Source of the DNA: Maylandia zebra
Taxonomy: Eukaryota; Chordata; Actinopteri; Cichliformes; Cichlidae
Direction of reading: 5' to 3'
Assembly (NCBI RefSeq): GCF_041146795.1
Contig: NC_135170.1
Span: forward strand, 5,232,033-5,296,032
Length of the DNA stretch: 64,000 bases
Numbering within the stretch: position 1 is the first letter of the stretch; each line of letters starts with the position of its first letter. Of the stretch, positions 1-11,686 are shown in pieces. A model generated the notes under the pieces. That model ran no database searches, was not told the DNA's origin, and saw only the letters and a program-made list of their open reading frames with translations. A program made the position numbers and the translations under genes.

Positions 1-249
1 CCGCTGGCTGCTTCCCAAACAAACACACGTGCGGCTTGGCACTTGTGCTGTACGTAACAAGTCACGTGACGTGACGCTGCGGCTGTGATTGGTTCGGCTC
101 TGCGCTACTTAATTTGGAATGGCTGAACCTTTTTTTTTTTTTTTTTTTTGAGGACAAGAGCGGCGAGGTCTATCGCGATAGCTTAATTTCTCTATCGAGT
201 AAAAGTTATATCGCGATACATATCGTTATCGTTCTATCGCCCAGCTCTA
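1..249. mobile_element. Right part of a hAT-like element rich in TATCGCGATA motifs
   Basis: The stretch 165-249 repeats short TATCGCGATA/TATCGTTATCG motifs and ends in ATCGCCCAGCTCTA, which resembles the right terminus of the element at 1968-3626 (ATCGCCCTGCTCTA). The left end lies outside the window, so a target duplication cannot be tested. It contains a 19-base T run near 131-149 and no coding sequence. Assignment to hAT is inferred only from the shared terminus. Confidence 0.4.
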
Positions 250-1967
250 GTTGTTATATGATATTCATGTAAAATATGTTCACTGCCCTGTGCAGGTTGG
301 TTTTTTTTTTGTTGGAGTCTAAAGTTGCGAGCCAGGATTCCGGATCCCCAGCTGCGATGCAGGAAAGATTTCCAGCCTACTTAGAAGTGACAACTGCGTT
401 ACTTCTTGACAGATAAGCTTATGAGATCTCAGAACAATACACTACCCGGGTAGTACTACTAACATTAACACTATACACACACACTCACACGCCTGAACTG
501 AAAAGACTGAAAAGAACTCTGAACTCTGAACTCTAAAACTGAATACACAGACTGACAAATATGGACAATTGGAACTGTTGTGAACTGTTGAATGACTGTT
601 TTTGGTTTTGTTTTGAATAAATGTTGACTGTTCTTTTAGCTGTGTGTCATTCGCTTCTTAGTCGATTCCTAGAGACCATAAGCCTAAGATCCTAACTTTC
701 TCTACATTCAGTAGTGGTAAAGTATCGTGTGTTACAGTCTTATTTAAAATATAAATCTAATATAATCTGCTTCTTAATGTATGTTCTTTAAAATACAGCG
801 TGTGTTTTTTAATATATTATAATTATAATAATGCACAATTATGTGGACATGCATATTAGATCGTTTTTTAGTGAAATATAATCCCTCCAGAAAGGCAGGA
901 AAAGCCCGGAAACTTACTTTAAAACTAAATATGTTCCCTAAAACGGTGACAGAGCTACAGATCCATGACAGCCTTACACAGGTAGCCAGCAGCTGTGACC
1001 AGCACTACCTGTGCAGTTAATAAAAGGACAGATAATGTTTGTCGCGCTGTTGCACACACAGCACGCTCGTTTGTTTCAGTTCGTCAGTTGCAACAAGACA
1101 GCTTACCAACGTGTACGTAATAAGCTAATACTCCTGGGTGCTACACACTACAGTGTGCGCTGTACACCTACTTACTGGTTTTGTCGCATCAGTCTGTGTC
1201 TCTGAGTTAACTTGTGTTTCTCCTACAGTTCCGGACCGCTAAAAATGCGCGTGCTCTTTGTGAGCTCGTTCCCGGCTCGTAACCAGCGCGTTCTGCCGTC
1301 AAGGGCGATCATTGGTTAAATGTGATCATGTGACTGATGCGAGCCAGATCCTTTTATTTAGCAAAACTGTGATTAATAGTTAAATATTATTGTTGAGGAG
1401 CACAGACAGGACTCCGCACGCACACACACATTAAAAATAATAATAATTTTTTTAAAAAAGTTGCCTCAACAAAAGGGCACCTTGGGCACCCATCAGGAAA
1501 GGGGCGGGTGCTCAAGCCCCTCTAGCCCCCCCGCTGCACGTGCCTGGTCCTTATACAGTCAGGCCTACAGACTGACTGTGGACATTACAGGGATACATGT
1601 GCATCTGTGTTTGAGAATGTAGGACATGATGTGTCCTGTCAGGTGTTGATAGCTGGGGAATATTTCTGGAAACATAGCGGGGCTGCTCTGACAATATGTG
1701 CATATGTGTAACGTTGCATAATGTGGGCTGCTGGTCACATTTTCTTCAGTACAGTTGACTTAGACTCTCTGAGTTCCAGATCAGCAGAGGTTATAATCTT
1801 AACCCTGCCTTCAACTCATCACAGAAGACGCCTTAGAGCTCAGCGGGTTAAACAGGAAAGACAATTTCAAAGAAGAAAGAAGACCTTATGGAAAGTGAGC
1901 GGAGGGTCTTTGGCTCCCTCTTGTGCTCACTATGGGTACTTTTACAAATAAAAGAAGTGGATACAAC
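250..1967. other. Intergenic stretch, no gene recognised
   Basis: No exon-like ORF with splice signals or family similarity was seen on either strand. A short AC-rich tract lies near 474-490, and a C-rich patch near 1500-1545 reads as generic repeat. The small ORFs here have no recognisable composition. Confidence 0.5.
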
Positions 1968-2529
1968 TAGGGCTGGGCCATATTATACCGTTCACGGTAA
2001 TACCGTTATAATGTTAGGCAACGATAGGAAAATGAAATATCGCGATAGAATGGGAGTAAAACGCGCATGCGCAGTGCCTTTGTTTTCATACGCACATGGC
2101 CGATTGTTGAGTGAAACAGATGAACCAGAATTGGTTTGTAAAAATGGTGCAACTTCCGTGATGTGGAACTGGTTTGGTGTTTGTCCGTCAGATACACAAC
2201 AAAGCACATTTTTTTGCAGAACATGCAAGCAGCCGTTGTTATTGTCGTATTTGTCGGACTAAGATGCTCTTAAATCTGGGAGTAATCTGGGTCCTAAACT
2301 CCGTATACTTCAGGTCAAACAACACTGCAGCATCACTTAGAGTTAAAAACTGTCTAAATTCTTTCATCTTTAATAAAACGATCAGCATTGCTGCTTTACC
2401 AGGTGTAACTATAAAGTTTAACTTCCAGGCATCCATGAAAACAAAAGTTATTACATTTAACGGAGTTAGAAGTTAGCAGGAAGCTAGCAGAAGTTAGCTC
2501 GCTAGTTTCGCTAGTTACCTAAGCATGAT

Positions 2530-3290
2530 ATAGCACGTTCTGACGGAGAGATTTCTGAAAAAAATCAAACGTACAGCTCTGCTATCACTTCCAACATAAA
2601 TGAAGACAGGAAACTAAACAGCAGTGACGTTTGTAGGGTTACTGAAGTTGGGCTAGCTGGTATATAATGATATATATAATATATAATGCTACGTTTCTCC
2701 TCCTCTTACCTCATGTAGTGTATTTTCGTTGTTTTTTTCCTATCAGCCTACCTTCTGACATGTCTGCCCAATGTGATGTTTGTGTAAAGTTGGTCAGAAG
2801 GTTCCTTTGTGAGTGCGCATGCGCCATTAGCGTGCTGCCTGCTGTAACCCCTAATTTCCCTCGGGATGAATAAAGTATTCTGATTCTGATTCTGATTCTG
2901 ATCGCTAGCGACACAGCTATGTTAGCATAACATAAACAGTGAAGCTGGAGGACGAACACTAACACTTTTCCACTTATAAAAGTTAACGTGAAGGTTCTTC
3001 ATGGTTAGAGACAAATGCAATCGCATGGCAGGATGCTGTAAACGGACCAAACTTCAGTCAGGAGAACAACTGAGATAATCCATCCACAATACAAGGTTAG
3101 TCATTAATATACTGCAACATGGGAATAGAGCAGCTGCCAGAGAATTCAACATTAATGAATCAATGGTACAGAAGTGGAGGAAGCAAGAAGAATGAGTTTA
3201 ATAAAGTTTGATTTATCTGACTGCTTTGTTTCGCTTAATGTGCCTTATAATCCCGTGCACCTTATGGTCCGAAAAATACGTACTGCACAC
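2530..3290 (+). mobile_element. Pogo/Tigger-like DNA transposon fragment nested in hAT
   Basis: At 3120-3200 the plus strand translates to AAREFNINESMVQKWRKQEE, which matches the helix-turn-helix start of pogo/Tigger-type transposases (CENP-B family). The right part holds the CTTATAATCCCGTGCACC and TGGTCCGAAAAATACG terminal-type sequence common in this group. Related inverted fragments occur at 45995-46145 and 61815-62160, which shows this is a dispersed element rather than part of the surrounding hAT. A further insertion (2690-2903) interrupts it. Ends are approximate and no target duplication was found. Confidence 0.55.
2690..2903 (+). mobile_element. 3' tail of a retroposon with (TTCTGA)n end
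   Basis: The homologous sequence at 61815-62160 lacks this stretch, so it is an insertion. It ends with CCCTCGGGATGAATAAAG followed by four copies of a TTCTGA-type hexamer, the usual 3' end of a teleost non-LTR retrotransposon or SINE using a short tandem tail. No coding part is kept. The left boundary is uncertain by about 20 bp because the flanks are AT-rich. Confidence 0.5.
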
Positions 3291-3626
3291 TGCAGTTTAA
3301 TGTTGCAAAGCACCTCTTTTTAACTTCAGTGGATATTATACATGGTTATGCTCAGGATATGTCAGCCCATTTCTACTGGAAATGCCTTTAGGTTAAACTT
3401 TCAGCAAGGAATTTGCATTTGCACTGTTACATTTTTATAAAGCTTTAATGTACATAAAAACCAGCTTCTTGTTTAAGTGAAAATAAATGGAAGGTTGTCT
3501 TTTTGCGCTAGTAATGTTGTGGAGTTGTATTTTGTCTCGCATCAATTATATCGTCGGTTATATCGTTATCGCAAATTTTCAAATATATATCGTGATAAAT
3601 ATTTTTGGCCATATCGCCCTGCTCTA

Positions 3627-4725
3627 GATACAACTGTGGACAGATTTTATATGAACGTGTTTTTTTTTAAAGTAAAAGAAAAATAATTGCAGGAGTAAAA
3701 AAAAAAAAAGTGTTTTGAGGTGTCTAGAAAAATGTTTTTATCACACTGGTGCTACTTTCTGAATGTAATAATACCTCTTTTATACCTCTGAAGTGACTGT
3801 ACGGTACTACTGCAAATTATGCAGTCTATAATATACTTTTTCTATATGTCTGAAGTATCATAAACATGTACAAACTCGAGACCTCTTGAAAGCAAGGCTC
3901 TGTGTGAAAGCTGAGGACAGACTAATCTGGGAATGTATGGGTGTGATGCCAAAAAGAGTCCGAATTTACCCCCTGGGGCTGGATTAGGACAGCCAAACAG
4001 ACAGCTGACAGTTAAGGCCCATGTTTGAGGCTTCTTACTTGAACAAGTTGAATGACTGGGGGTAGATGTTGAATTTCCCTCTCTTCAGCAATTTATAACC
4101 TTACGTAATCCCTGCTGTTGGTGTATCTATGTCAACATGCAAGATATATATGATTATGTATAAGTCCAAATGGTATCTAGGATGGTAATATATACTGTAG
4201 CACCTATATTGGATTTACTACTTACTCTGTCATACACTGATCATCTGCAATATTTACACTAGAACAGGAAAACCATAAAAGATTCATGTATAATACTGTT
4301 CATTCTGTTACAGTGCAATGTTCTTGATTTCTGACATTCAGTTACCCAATAAACCATTGCTACAGTGGAAGTGGTCTCAGACACTTCACTTCACCAAAAT
4401 GCAAATACTGTTGAAGTCCAGTCTCCAAACTCCCTCAGGTCTAAATTTAATCGAGCATTTCAAGGATGTGTCAGAAAAAGTTTGACCTACACAAAGATCT
4501 TGATCTACCGCACTTACGTGTGTTGTCAGTGAATTTTAAAAATACAGGAAGTTGTGGACTTACTAGAAAGGACCACTACAATGCTGTACTGTAACTGGCA
4601 CATTAGCTGCTTGCTCTTTCTTTCTTCTTCTTTTTTTTTTTGCTACCATTTGTTGCAACTTGTAGAACCTTTGCCCAAACAGTTGTCTTTTGCACTGAGA
4701 ACAGCAAGATATGTAAAGTTATAAT
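3627..4725. other. Intergenic stretch, no gene recognised
   Basis: AT-rich sequence with no ORF above background, no splice-flanked exon and no clear repeat. A T-rich tract lies near 4615-4645. Confidence 0.45.
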
Positions 4726-5786
4726 TAGGGATGGGTATTGATAAGATTTTCACGATTACGATTCAATTTTCGATTCTGTTTAACGATTGGATTCTTTATC
4801 GATTCTCTTATCGATTCTCTTTAAAAAAGGAGAACACTAAGGTCGATTAGCTTAGAACTTTGTTTTTTATATCTTCTCTTTGAACAAGATGGAAATTTAG
4901 GAGTAACATGGCCTTACAAACCCAACATTGAGATCTTAAGAGATCCTTAAGAGATCCAGCCTACGGCTCTTCAATGGGGTGTCACAGGGTCCCCAGGAAA
5001 AAAAATTGTAAATGTAAAATAATAAAATAAATATTCTTCTGTAGCAATAACAAAGTGTAACATAAATTATTCTGTAGCAATTACACAAGAATATCCAGAA
5101 ATGTCCCTGCCTACAATTGAACACATTCACTTACCGAAAATTGGGGGCATCTGCTGCAGCAGCCTTTTACCACAAACTTAGTCACTGCTCGGTGACATTC
5201 GTCTATCCTGGCCTGAAAGGAGACTCTACCGGTAGACTGCAGCGAGAACTGCCAGCATCTGAGCCAGACTCTGTCTCTCTCATCATGGTCACCTAAATGC
5301 ACAGTAATGGCAGGTTTCGTAATAAGGCAGATCGTGCTAACATAATATGCACTGTTAGTTGATTATTTACCTGCCGCATTAACGGGAGAGGACGTGCAAA
5401 CGTTACCGCTGCTGCTGGGTTGAGATTCACGAGTCCGGAGCGGAATTAAAAACACGACATTCATTTAAGGTCATCGCGTGTTTTGTGAGCAAATGCTTTT
5501 GCATATTCGTAGTGTTTCCTCCCTTAAATGAAATATCTACTTTGCAAGTATTGCAAGTTGCCCTGTTGTCATCCGTTTTCGTAAAGTATAATCAAACTTT
5601 TGAGCGTTTGAGCCGCTTACGCGCCGTGTTTCCTGCCAGGTAAATGACGCTCCGCAACGTGGTGACGTCATTCAGGGCGACTGGAATCGATAAGGGAATC
5701 GTTTGCAAAAATGGCAAACAATTCCAAGGAATTGAAACAGTGGGAACCGGTTCTCAACAAGAACCGGTTTTCGATACCCATCCCTA
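4726..5786 (-). mobile_element. ZBED-type hAT deletion derivative, copy 1
   Basis: The termini TAGGGATGGGTAT and ATACCCATCCCTA form inverted repeats, and the element is flanked by a perfect 8-bp repeat GTTATAAT (4718-4725, 5787-5794). It is the inverted sister of 8528-9591. On the minus strand 5111-5302 encodes a fragment with RIDECHRAVTKFVVK, a motif found downstream of the BED finger in ZBED-like hAT transposases. The catalytic part is missing, so it could move only with a transposase supplied elsewhere. Confidence 0.85.
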
Positions 5787-5974
5787 GTTATAATGTAACC
5801 TAAAATATTGTGTGAAAACTCTGGTTTGCTGGGTTATCAAGATTGCCAACATTCATTAAAGGAACAACCTCTAGAACTCAAAAATCATATTTTTATAGAC
5901 TTTATTCTTCATTAAAAACTGATTCTTGTGTTTTGGGTCATACTGGCTGCCAGTCCTGTCACAAAGAAACAGTT

Positions 5975-8330
5975 CAAATCAAATCAAATCACTTTTTATT
6001 GTCACATCACATGTGCAGGCACACTGGCACAGCACATGCGAGTGAAATTCTTGTGTGCGAGCCCCACAAGCAACAGAGATGTGCAAACACAACAACACAA
6101 ACGAGCAAAATACAAGAATGGCCAACCTGAAACTAATAAATATATGTACAATATATAATAGTGTATGCATTTCTGGATGTGTATACTAAATATTTTCCTA
6201 CGTGTGTGTGTGTGTGTGTGTATACACATTTTTACAAATTAAATAGTAAAAAAATAAAATAAAATAATAATAATAAAATATATAAAATATACAGAGTTGA
6301 ATATGTGCAAAACAAGTGGCATTTATATACAGTGTGGAGTGCATAATGTTGAAGTTCCAGTAGTGAAGCTGAGGTGTCTATGACGTGTTCAGCAGTCTGA
6401 TGGCCTGATGGAAGAAGCTGTCTCTCAGTCTGCTGGTACGGGACCGGATGCTGCAGAACCTCCTTCCTGATGGAAGCAGTCTGAACAGTTTATGGCTGGG
6501 GTGACTGGAGTCCTTGATGATCCTCCCCGCTTTCCTCAGGCACCGCTTCCTGTAGATGTCTTGGAGGGAGGGAAGCTCACCTCCAATTATCCGTTCAGAG
6601 CACCGCACTACTCGCTGGAGAGCTTTGCAGTTGTAGGCGGTGCTGTTGCCATACCAGGTGGTGATGCATCCAGTGAGGATGCTCTCAATGGCACAGTGAT
6701 AGAAGGTCCTGAGGATGCGGGGGCTCATGCCGAATCTTTTCAGTCTCCTGAGAAAGAAGAGGCGCTGCTGCGCCTTCTTCACTGTTTTGTTTGTGTGTAC
6801 TGACCACGTAAGATCCTCAGCCAGATGTACGCCAAGGAACCGGAAGCTGCTCACTCTCTCCACAGCAGCGCCGTTGATGGTGATGGGGGTGTGTACTTCT
6901 CTGCACCTCCGGAAGTCCACTATCAACTCCTTTGTCTTTGCGACGTTGAGGGTGAGATGGTTGTCTTGACACCAGTGGGTCAGGGCGCTGACCTCCTCCC
7001 TGTAAGCCGTCTCATCACCGTTGGTGATAAGACCCACCACTGTAGTGTCGTCCGCAAACTTCACAATGATGTTGGAGCTGTTAGTGGCTGTGCAGTCGTA
7101 GGTGTAGAGTGAGTACAGGAGAGGGCTCAGTACACACCCCTGTGGAGCACCAGTGTTCAGTGTGATGGGGGATGAGGTGATGCTGCCCAGTCTGACCACC
7201 TGGCGTCTGTCAGACAGGAAGCTAAGGATCCAGCTGCAGAGGGAGCTGCTCAGTCCTAGATCCTGCAGTTTCCTGTCCAGCTTCGAGGGAACGATGGTAT
7301 TGAATGCTGAGCTGTAATCTACAAACAGCATCCTCACATACGTGTCTCTCTTCTCCAGGTGTGACAGGGCAGTGTGTAGTGTCAGGGCTATGGCATCATC
7401 AGTGGACCTGTTGTGGCGGTATGCAAACTGTAGAGGGTCCAGTGAGTCGGGTAGTGCAGAGCAGATGAAGTCCCTGACCAGCTTCTCGAACCATTTGCTT
7501 ACGATGGGGGTCAGGGCTACAGGTCGCCAGTCGTTCAATGAGGAGATGGTGGAGGATTTGGGTACAGGGACGATGGTGGCCATTTTGAAGCAGGCTGGGA
7601 CTACAGACAGAGAGAGGGAAAGGTTGAAGATGTGCGTGAACACTCCAGCCAGCTGAGCCGCGCATGACCTGAGGACGCGGCCGGGAATCCCGTCCGGACC
7701 AGTAGCTTTGCGTGCGTTCACCTTCCTGAAGCACCTCCGCACATCCTCCTCAGACACAGTGTGCGCACTGACGTCATCCGCGGTGCGCACACTGTCCGGT
7801 CTCATGGTGTTCGCTGTGTCGAATCTAGCGTAGAATACGTTTAGATCCTCACACAGAGAGGCCGTGGTCTGCGGTGTGCTGGTTTTCCCTCTAAAGTCTG
7901 TGATCGTGTTTAGTCCCTGCCACATACTCCGAGGGTTGTCAAACTGTTGTTCCACCCTGTCCCTGTACTCACGTTTGGCTGCTTTGATCGTCTTCCGGAG
8001 TTGGTAATGTGCGTGTTTGTAGTCCGATGTGTTCGCGGAGGCAAAGGCGGTGTTCCGTGCTGCCAGTGCCGCGCGAACATCTCCGTTAATCCAGGGTTTT
8101 TGATTTGGGAAGGATTTGACTGTTCTGGATGGGACGACATCTTCCACGCATTTCCTGATAAATCCACAGACTGAGTCTGTGTATTCATCAATGTCTCTGG
8201 CGGCCACGTGAAACATTTCCCAGTCCGCGTGATCAAAACAGTCCCGCAGCGCAGACTCCGATTGGTCCGTCCAACAGTGCACCGCCCTCAGTTGAGCACC
8301 ATTTGGCTTTGAAGCTAGCCTTTAAAGTAT
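5975..8330 (-). mobile_element. 5'-truncated L2/CR1-like LINE
   Basis: The minus strand carries a long reverse-transcriptase ORF (6378-8282), then a 3' untranslated region and a tail of ATTTG-type pentamers beginning near 5975, preceded by GTGACAATAAAAAGTG. The pentamer tail and RT type fit the L2 branch of the CR1 superfamily. The endonuclease domain and any ORF1 are missing; the frame meets a stop just past 8321, so the insertion was 5'-truncated there. A matching 3' tail in the other orientation is at 63230-63455. A GT microsatellite (6201-6218) sits in the 3' region. Confidence 0.85.
6378..8282 (-). CDS. LINE reverse transcriptase, N-terminally truncated ORF2
   Basis: This open frame of about 634 codons has no internal stop. 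Seen motifs, counted from the first listed residue: KATGPDG at 192-198, WRPVALTP at 252-259, FVDYSSAF at 320-327, GAPQGCVLSPLL at 378-389 and the catalytic FADD at 409-412. The C-terminal end SRLRDSFFHQAIRLLN is typical of L2-like ORF2. There is no ATG at the front; the nominal start is GTG and the true frame runs back to 8321, because the element lost its endonuclease half. It is a transposon gene, not a host gene. The uninterrupted frame suggests a fairly recent insertion. Confidence 0.85.
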   Translation of the reverse strand: MHCWTDQSESALRDCFDHADWEMFHVAARDIDEYTDSVCGFIRKCVEDVVPSRTVKSFPNQKPWINGDVRAALAARNTAFASANTSDYKHAHYQLRKTIKAAKREYRDRVEQQFDNPRSMWQGLNTITDFRGKTSTPQTTASLCEDLNVFYARFDTANTMRPDSVRTADDVSAHTVSEEDVRRCFRKVNARKATGPDGIPGRVLRSCAAQLAGVFTHIFNLSLSLSVVPACFKMATIVPVPKSSTISSLNDWRPVALTPIVSKWFEKLVRDFICSALPDSLDPLQFAYRHNRSTDDAIALTLHTALSHLEKRDTYVRMLFVDYSSAFNTIVPSKLDRKLQDLGLSSSLCSWILSFLSDRRQVVRLGSITSSPITLNTGAPQGCVLSPLLYSLYTYDCTATNSSNIIVKFADDTTVVGLITNGDETAYREEVSALTHWCQDNHLTLNVAKTKELIVDFRRCREVHTPITINGAAVERVSSFRFLGVHLAEDLTWSVHTNKTVKKAQQRLFFLRRLKRFGMSPRILRTFYHCAIESILTGCITTWYGNSTAYNCKALQRVVRCSERIIGGELPSLQDIYRKRCLRKAGRIIKDSSHPSHKLFRLLPSGRRFCSIRSRTSRLRDSFFHQAIRLLNTS

Positions 8331-8527
8331 TTTAGTCTGAATACAGTTAATCAAGCAAAGCTGATTGATCTAACGGACGGAAAACAGAAGTCATGGTCAA
8401 AAAGCCAGGTATAAATAAGAAAATAATAAAAAATAATAAAAAGTTTAGACCTCTATTAATAGTTTACACCTTCATTAAAAGTCATCCACCTGTCCAGTTA
8501 TGTTAGGGACATGTCAGCACTGATGTG
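8331..8527. other. Short spacer between LINE and hAT copy 2
   Basis: AT-rich spacer. Its last eight bases (CTGATGTG, 8520-8527) are the left target duplication of the following hAT. Confidence 0.5.
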
Positions 8528-9591
8528 TAGGGATGGGTATCGAAACCCGGTTCTTGTTGAGAACCGGTTCCCACTGTTTCAATTCCTTGGAATTGTTTGC
8601 CATTTTTGCAAACGATTCCCTTATCGATTCCAGTCGCCCCAAATGACGTCACCACGTTGCGGAGCGTCATTTACCTGGCAGGAAACACGGCGCCAGCGGC
8701 TCAAATGCTCAAAAGCTTGGTTATACTTTACGAGAACGGATGACAACAGGGCAACTTGCAATACTTGCAAAGTAGATATTTCATTTAAGGGAGGAAACAC
8801 TACGAATATGCAAAATCATTTGCTCACAAAACACGCGATGACCTTAAATGAATGTCGTGTTTTTAATTCCGCTCCGGACTCGTGAATCTCAACCCAGCAG
8901 CAGCGGTAACGTTTGCACGTCCTCTCCCGTTAATGCGGCAGGTAAATAATCAACTAACAGTGCATATTATGTTAGCGCGATCTGCCTTATTACAAAACCT
9001 GCCATTACTGTGCATTTAGGCGACCATGATGAGAGAGACAGACAGAGTCTGGCTCAGATGCTGGCAGTTCTCGCTGCAGTCTACCGGTAGCGTCTCCTTT
9101 CAGGCCAGGATAGACGAATGTCACCGAGCAGTGACTGAGTTGGTGGTCAAAGGCTTGCACCCATTTGCCACAGCAGATGCCCCCGATTTCACTTTGGTAA
9201 GTGAATGTGTTTAATTGTAGGCAGGGACATTTCTGGATATTCTTGTGTAATTGCTACAGAATAATTTATGTTACACTTTGTTATTGCTACAGAAGAATAT
9301 TTATTTTATTATTTTACATTTACATTTTTTTTCCTGGGGACCCTGTGACACCCCATTGAAGAGCCGTAGGCTGGATCTCTTAAGATCTCACTGTTGGGTT
9401 TGTAAGGCCATGTTACTCCTAAATTTCTATCTTGTTCAAAGAGAAGATATAAAACAAAGTTCTAAGCTAATCGACCTTAGTGTTCTCCTTTTTGAAAGAG
9501 AATCGATAAGAGAATCGATAAAGAATCCAATCGTTAAACAGAATCGAAAATGGAATTGGAATCGTGAAAATCTTATCAATACCCATCCCTA
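8528..9591 (+). mobile_element. ZBED-type hAT deletion derivative, copy 2
   Basis: Inverted termini TAGGGATGGGTAT / ATACCCATCCCTA are flanked by a perfect 8-bp repeat CTGATGTG (8520-8527, 9592-9599). It is close to copy 1 in sequence but in the opposite orientation. On the plus strand, 8700-8880 translates to a BED-type zinc finger: tryptophan-led KAWLYFTRT, then CNTC and HLLTKH as metal ligands. A second coding piece near 9026-9195 contains RIDECHRAVTELVVKG and runs into a donor-like GTAAGT. The downstream catalytic exons are absent, so this is an internally deleted element that keeps only the DNA-binding front of the transposase. Confidence 0.87.
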
Positions 9592-9810
9592 CTGATGTGT
9601 CCCCATCAAATCTGCTCTCCTTCACTACTCTGACTCATTGAATTTGACCTTGTCTCTTTGTGTGTGCTGTTAGTGCCATTTGGAGCATTTTTGCAGATTG
9701 CCTGACTGATCACGTGCTTTGCTGTGTGGTACAAACCATCCAACAAATTTGTCCTTCAGACTTGGTGAGTGAGATTCTAGTATTTTATTAGTTTTAACTA
9801 TCTTATATGT

Positions 9811-10322
9811 TAGGGTGACCATATTTTGATTTCCAACTTTAATAATACTGTTTGCTTAAAGAAATTTTTAACACATTTAAACAATGCCTTCTCTGTGCGG
9901 TCAATGAATGGTGAAACAAAAATGTCATTTAGGCTTTTACAAGTCATCATGGGCAAAAAAAATAAGTCAAAAACCTCTGGAATTAAATAATGGTGCAGAA
10001 AGAATGCCTCACCTTTATAAGAAAAATTACCGGGACCGTATGAGGGAAATTTATTTTGCAGTTTATCTGAAAAGCTCCACTTGCGCTTTGACGTCTTTTA
10101 AACATCATCAGGCGCGCTGCTGCACGCTGTCTGTCCAGTCTGTGAGCGCAGAACAAGCGCTCACAAAGCATCAGCTCGGAGATGACATCACACATATGGT
10201 TCCTCTGTAGGCCTATAGAAAAACCCGGACATTTTCATCAATCTCGAAAATCCTCCCCGACGCTCCGGACAGAACATGAAAAGTGGACATGTTCGGGGAA
10301 AAGAGGATGGTTGGTCACCCTA
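9811..10322. mobile_element. hAT-type MITE
   Basis: A 512-bp element with termini TAGGGTGACCATATTTTG and GGTTGGTCACCCTA, flanked by a perfect 8-bp repeat TTATATGT (9803-9810, 10323-10330). It has no transposase coding capacity. The GGGTGACCA terminus is common among hAT MITEs. Confidence 0.8.
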
Positions 10323-10330
10323 TTATATGT

Positions 10331-11670
10331 GTATTGCAACTAAGCTAGCTAGCATTAGCTGATAACTTGGAACTCCACTGTTTCATCCTTAGCATCAAAA
10401 TGCTAACACTGAAGATAGCTAAGCATTAACAGTCACTAGACAAACCAGTCCTTACGACATATTTACTTTATAAACTGTCATTAATAATTAATATATATGT
10501 TTTTGAAAAAGTGTCAGTATGTTGGGAAAAATTGGAGATGTTGCAGAAAATAAAGACATACTGTAGCAATACAATAATGTGTCTCTGTACAGCCATTTTA
10601 ACTAGCATTGATGTCAGAAGCAGTGTCATCACTCTATCCTTTTGATGATCACAAAGATGTTCAGATTGCTACTCGGTTATTTAGAAGTTATTCTGCGTAT
10701 TTACTGTCTTGGTGTACATGCTAACCTCTAACCTCTACAAGGCACAACTAGGATTGGGTCAAAGGTTGCTGCATCCTCAGTATTACAAATCAAGAGGCCA
10801 GAAATCACAAGTTGGTTTTTATACCAAGTATTTCATACTTTTTATTACCATTTATAAGTATTCATTTCAAGTCGACAATTTACATCACAGCCCATTGGCT
10901 CTCTGGAATTGTCAGTATAATGTATATCAGCCATAGGGACGAGGGGAATAGCGGGTAAGACTGCGGGACCCAGAAAAACCTAAAACATGAGGGGGAGGAC
11001 AGGGGGGAGGAAACTGTGGTTTCTGCCACCAGATCCCAAACTCGGCCCAAATCAACACAGTGTTTGCCTCTCTGTGATGATCATCATCATCATCTTCATC
11101 ATTCGAGTTGTTGTCATCGGTCCAGTGCTGTTGTGCAGAAGGAAAATGCTGGGAACTTGGAGGACTCAGTGCAGTGGACCTGCAATAGCGAGAGACATTT
11201 GAGCTTGATGAAGGCAAAGATCCTTTGGGCAGACCTGACAAATAATCTGATATCTAACCGCTGATCTCAAACAGATACAGACAAGGAGCGTCACATGTTG
11301 CAACCTTCCCAAATCATACCACTTGCTTCTTCCCTTTTTCATTATACAGTAGGCCAGCTGAATACCTTTGGCCACGGGTGTTGTCCAGGCTGCATTCCCA
11401 CATGGCTCAGATCCAGTGAAATCCAGATCATCTCTGTATGTGGTCTGGCTGATCCAGTTGCATTCTCATCCTTTGTTTTGCATACATTTACGCCTGCATT
11501 AAAGTACCTGTTTCCTTACCAAGAACTGATATCTACAGCAGACCGATCACTCAGTCGGGCTGTTTGTTAATTCTGGTGAGTGGATTGTTATTTTAAGTGT
11601 CTTCTTATTGAAACTGCTTTTCAACTGACAAAGCGGCAAATATTTTAAAACTCAGCTTCTCAATAATGAG
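10331..11670. other. Intergenic stretch 3' of the CX9C gene
   Basis: No supported gene. A minus-strand frame at 10927-11241 with an acidic run made from a GAT/ATC repeat (near 11081-11102) has no recognisable domain and is not called. Nothing else stands out. Confidence 0.4.
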
Positions 11671-11680
11671 ATTTTGGATC

Positions 11681-11686
11681 TTTATT
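11681..11686 (-). terminator. Candidate polyadenylation signal of the CX9C gene
   Basis: TTTATT on the plus strand reads AATAAA on the minus strand, 372 bases past the stop codon at 12058. No closer canonical signal was seen. This is inferred from position only. Confidence 0.35.

Larger units (their letters stand above)
1968..3626 (+). mobile_element. Non-autonomous hAT element with decayed zf-BED remnant
   Basis: The element begins TAGGGCTGGGC and ends GCCCTGCTCTA, imperfect inverted termini, and is flanked by a perfect 8-bp direct repeat GATACAAC at 1960-1967 and 3627-3634. Eight-bp duplications and such termini are typical of the hAT superfamily. Near 2120-2230 on the plus strand a translated stretch (VMWNWFGVCPSDTQQS, then CRTCKQ) resembles the start of a BED zinc finger as found in ZBED-type hAT transposases. 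No catalytic DDE/RNase-H region remains. A second, unrelated transposon fragment sits inside it (2530-3290). Confidence 0.8.

Noticed and set aside
10927-11241. Minus-strand frame with an acidic DED-rich run
   Set aside because: The acidic run comes from a GAT/ATC simple repeat, no domain is recognisable and no convincing splice partner was found.
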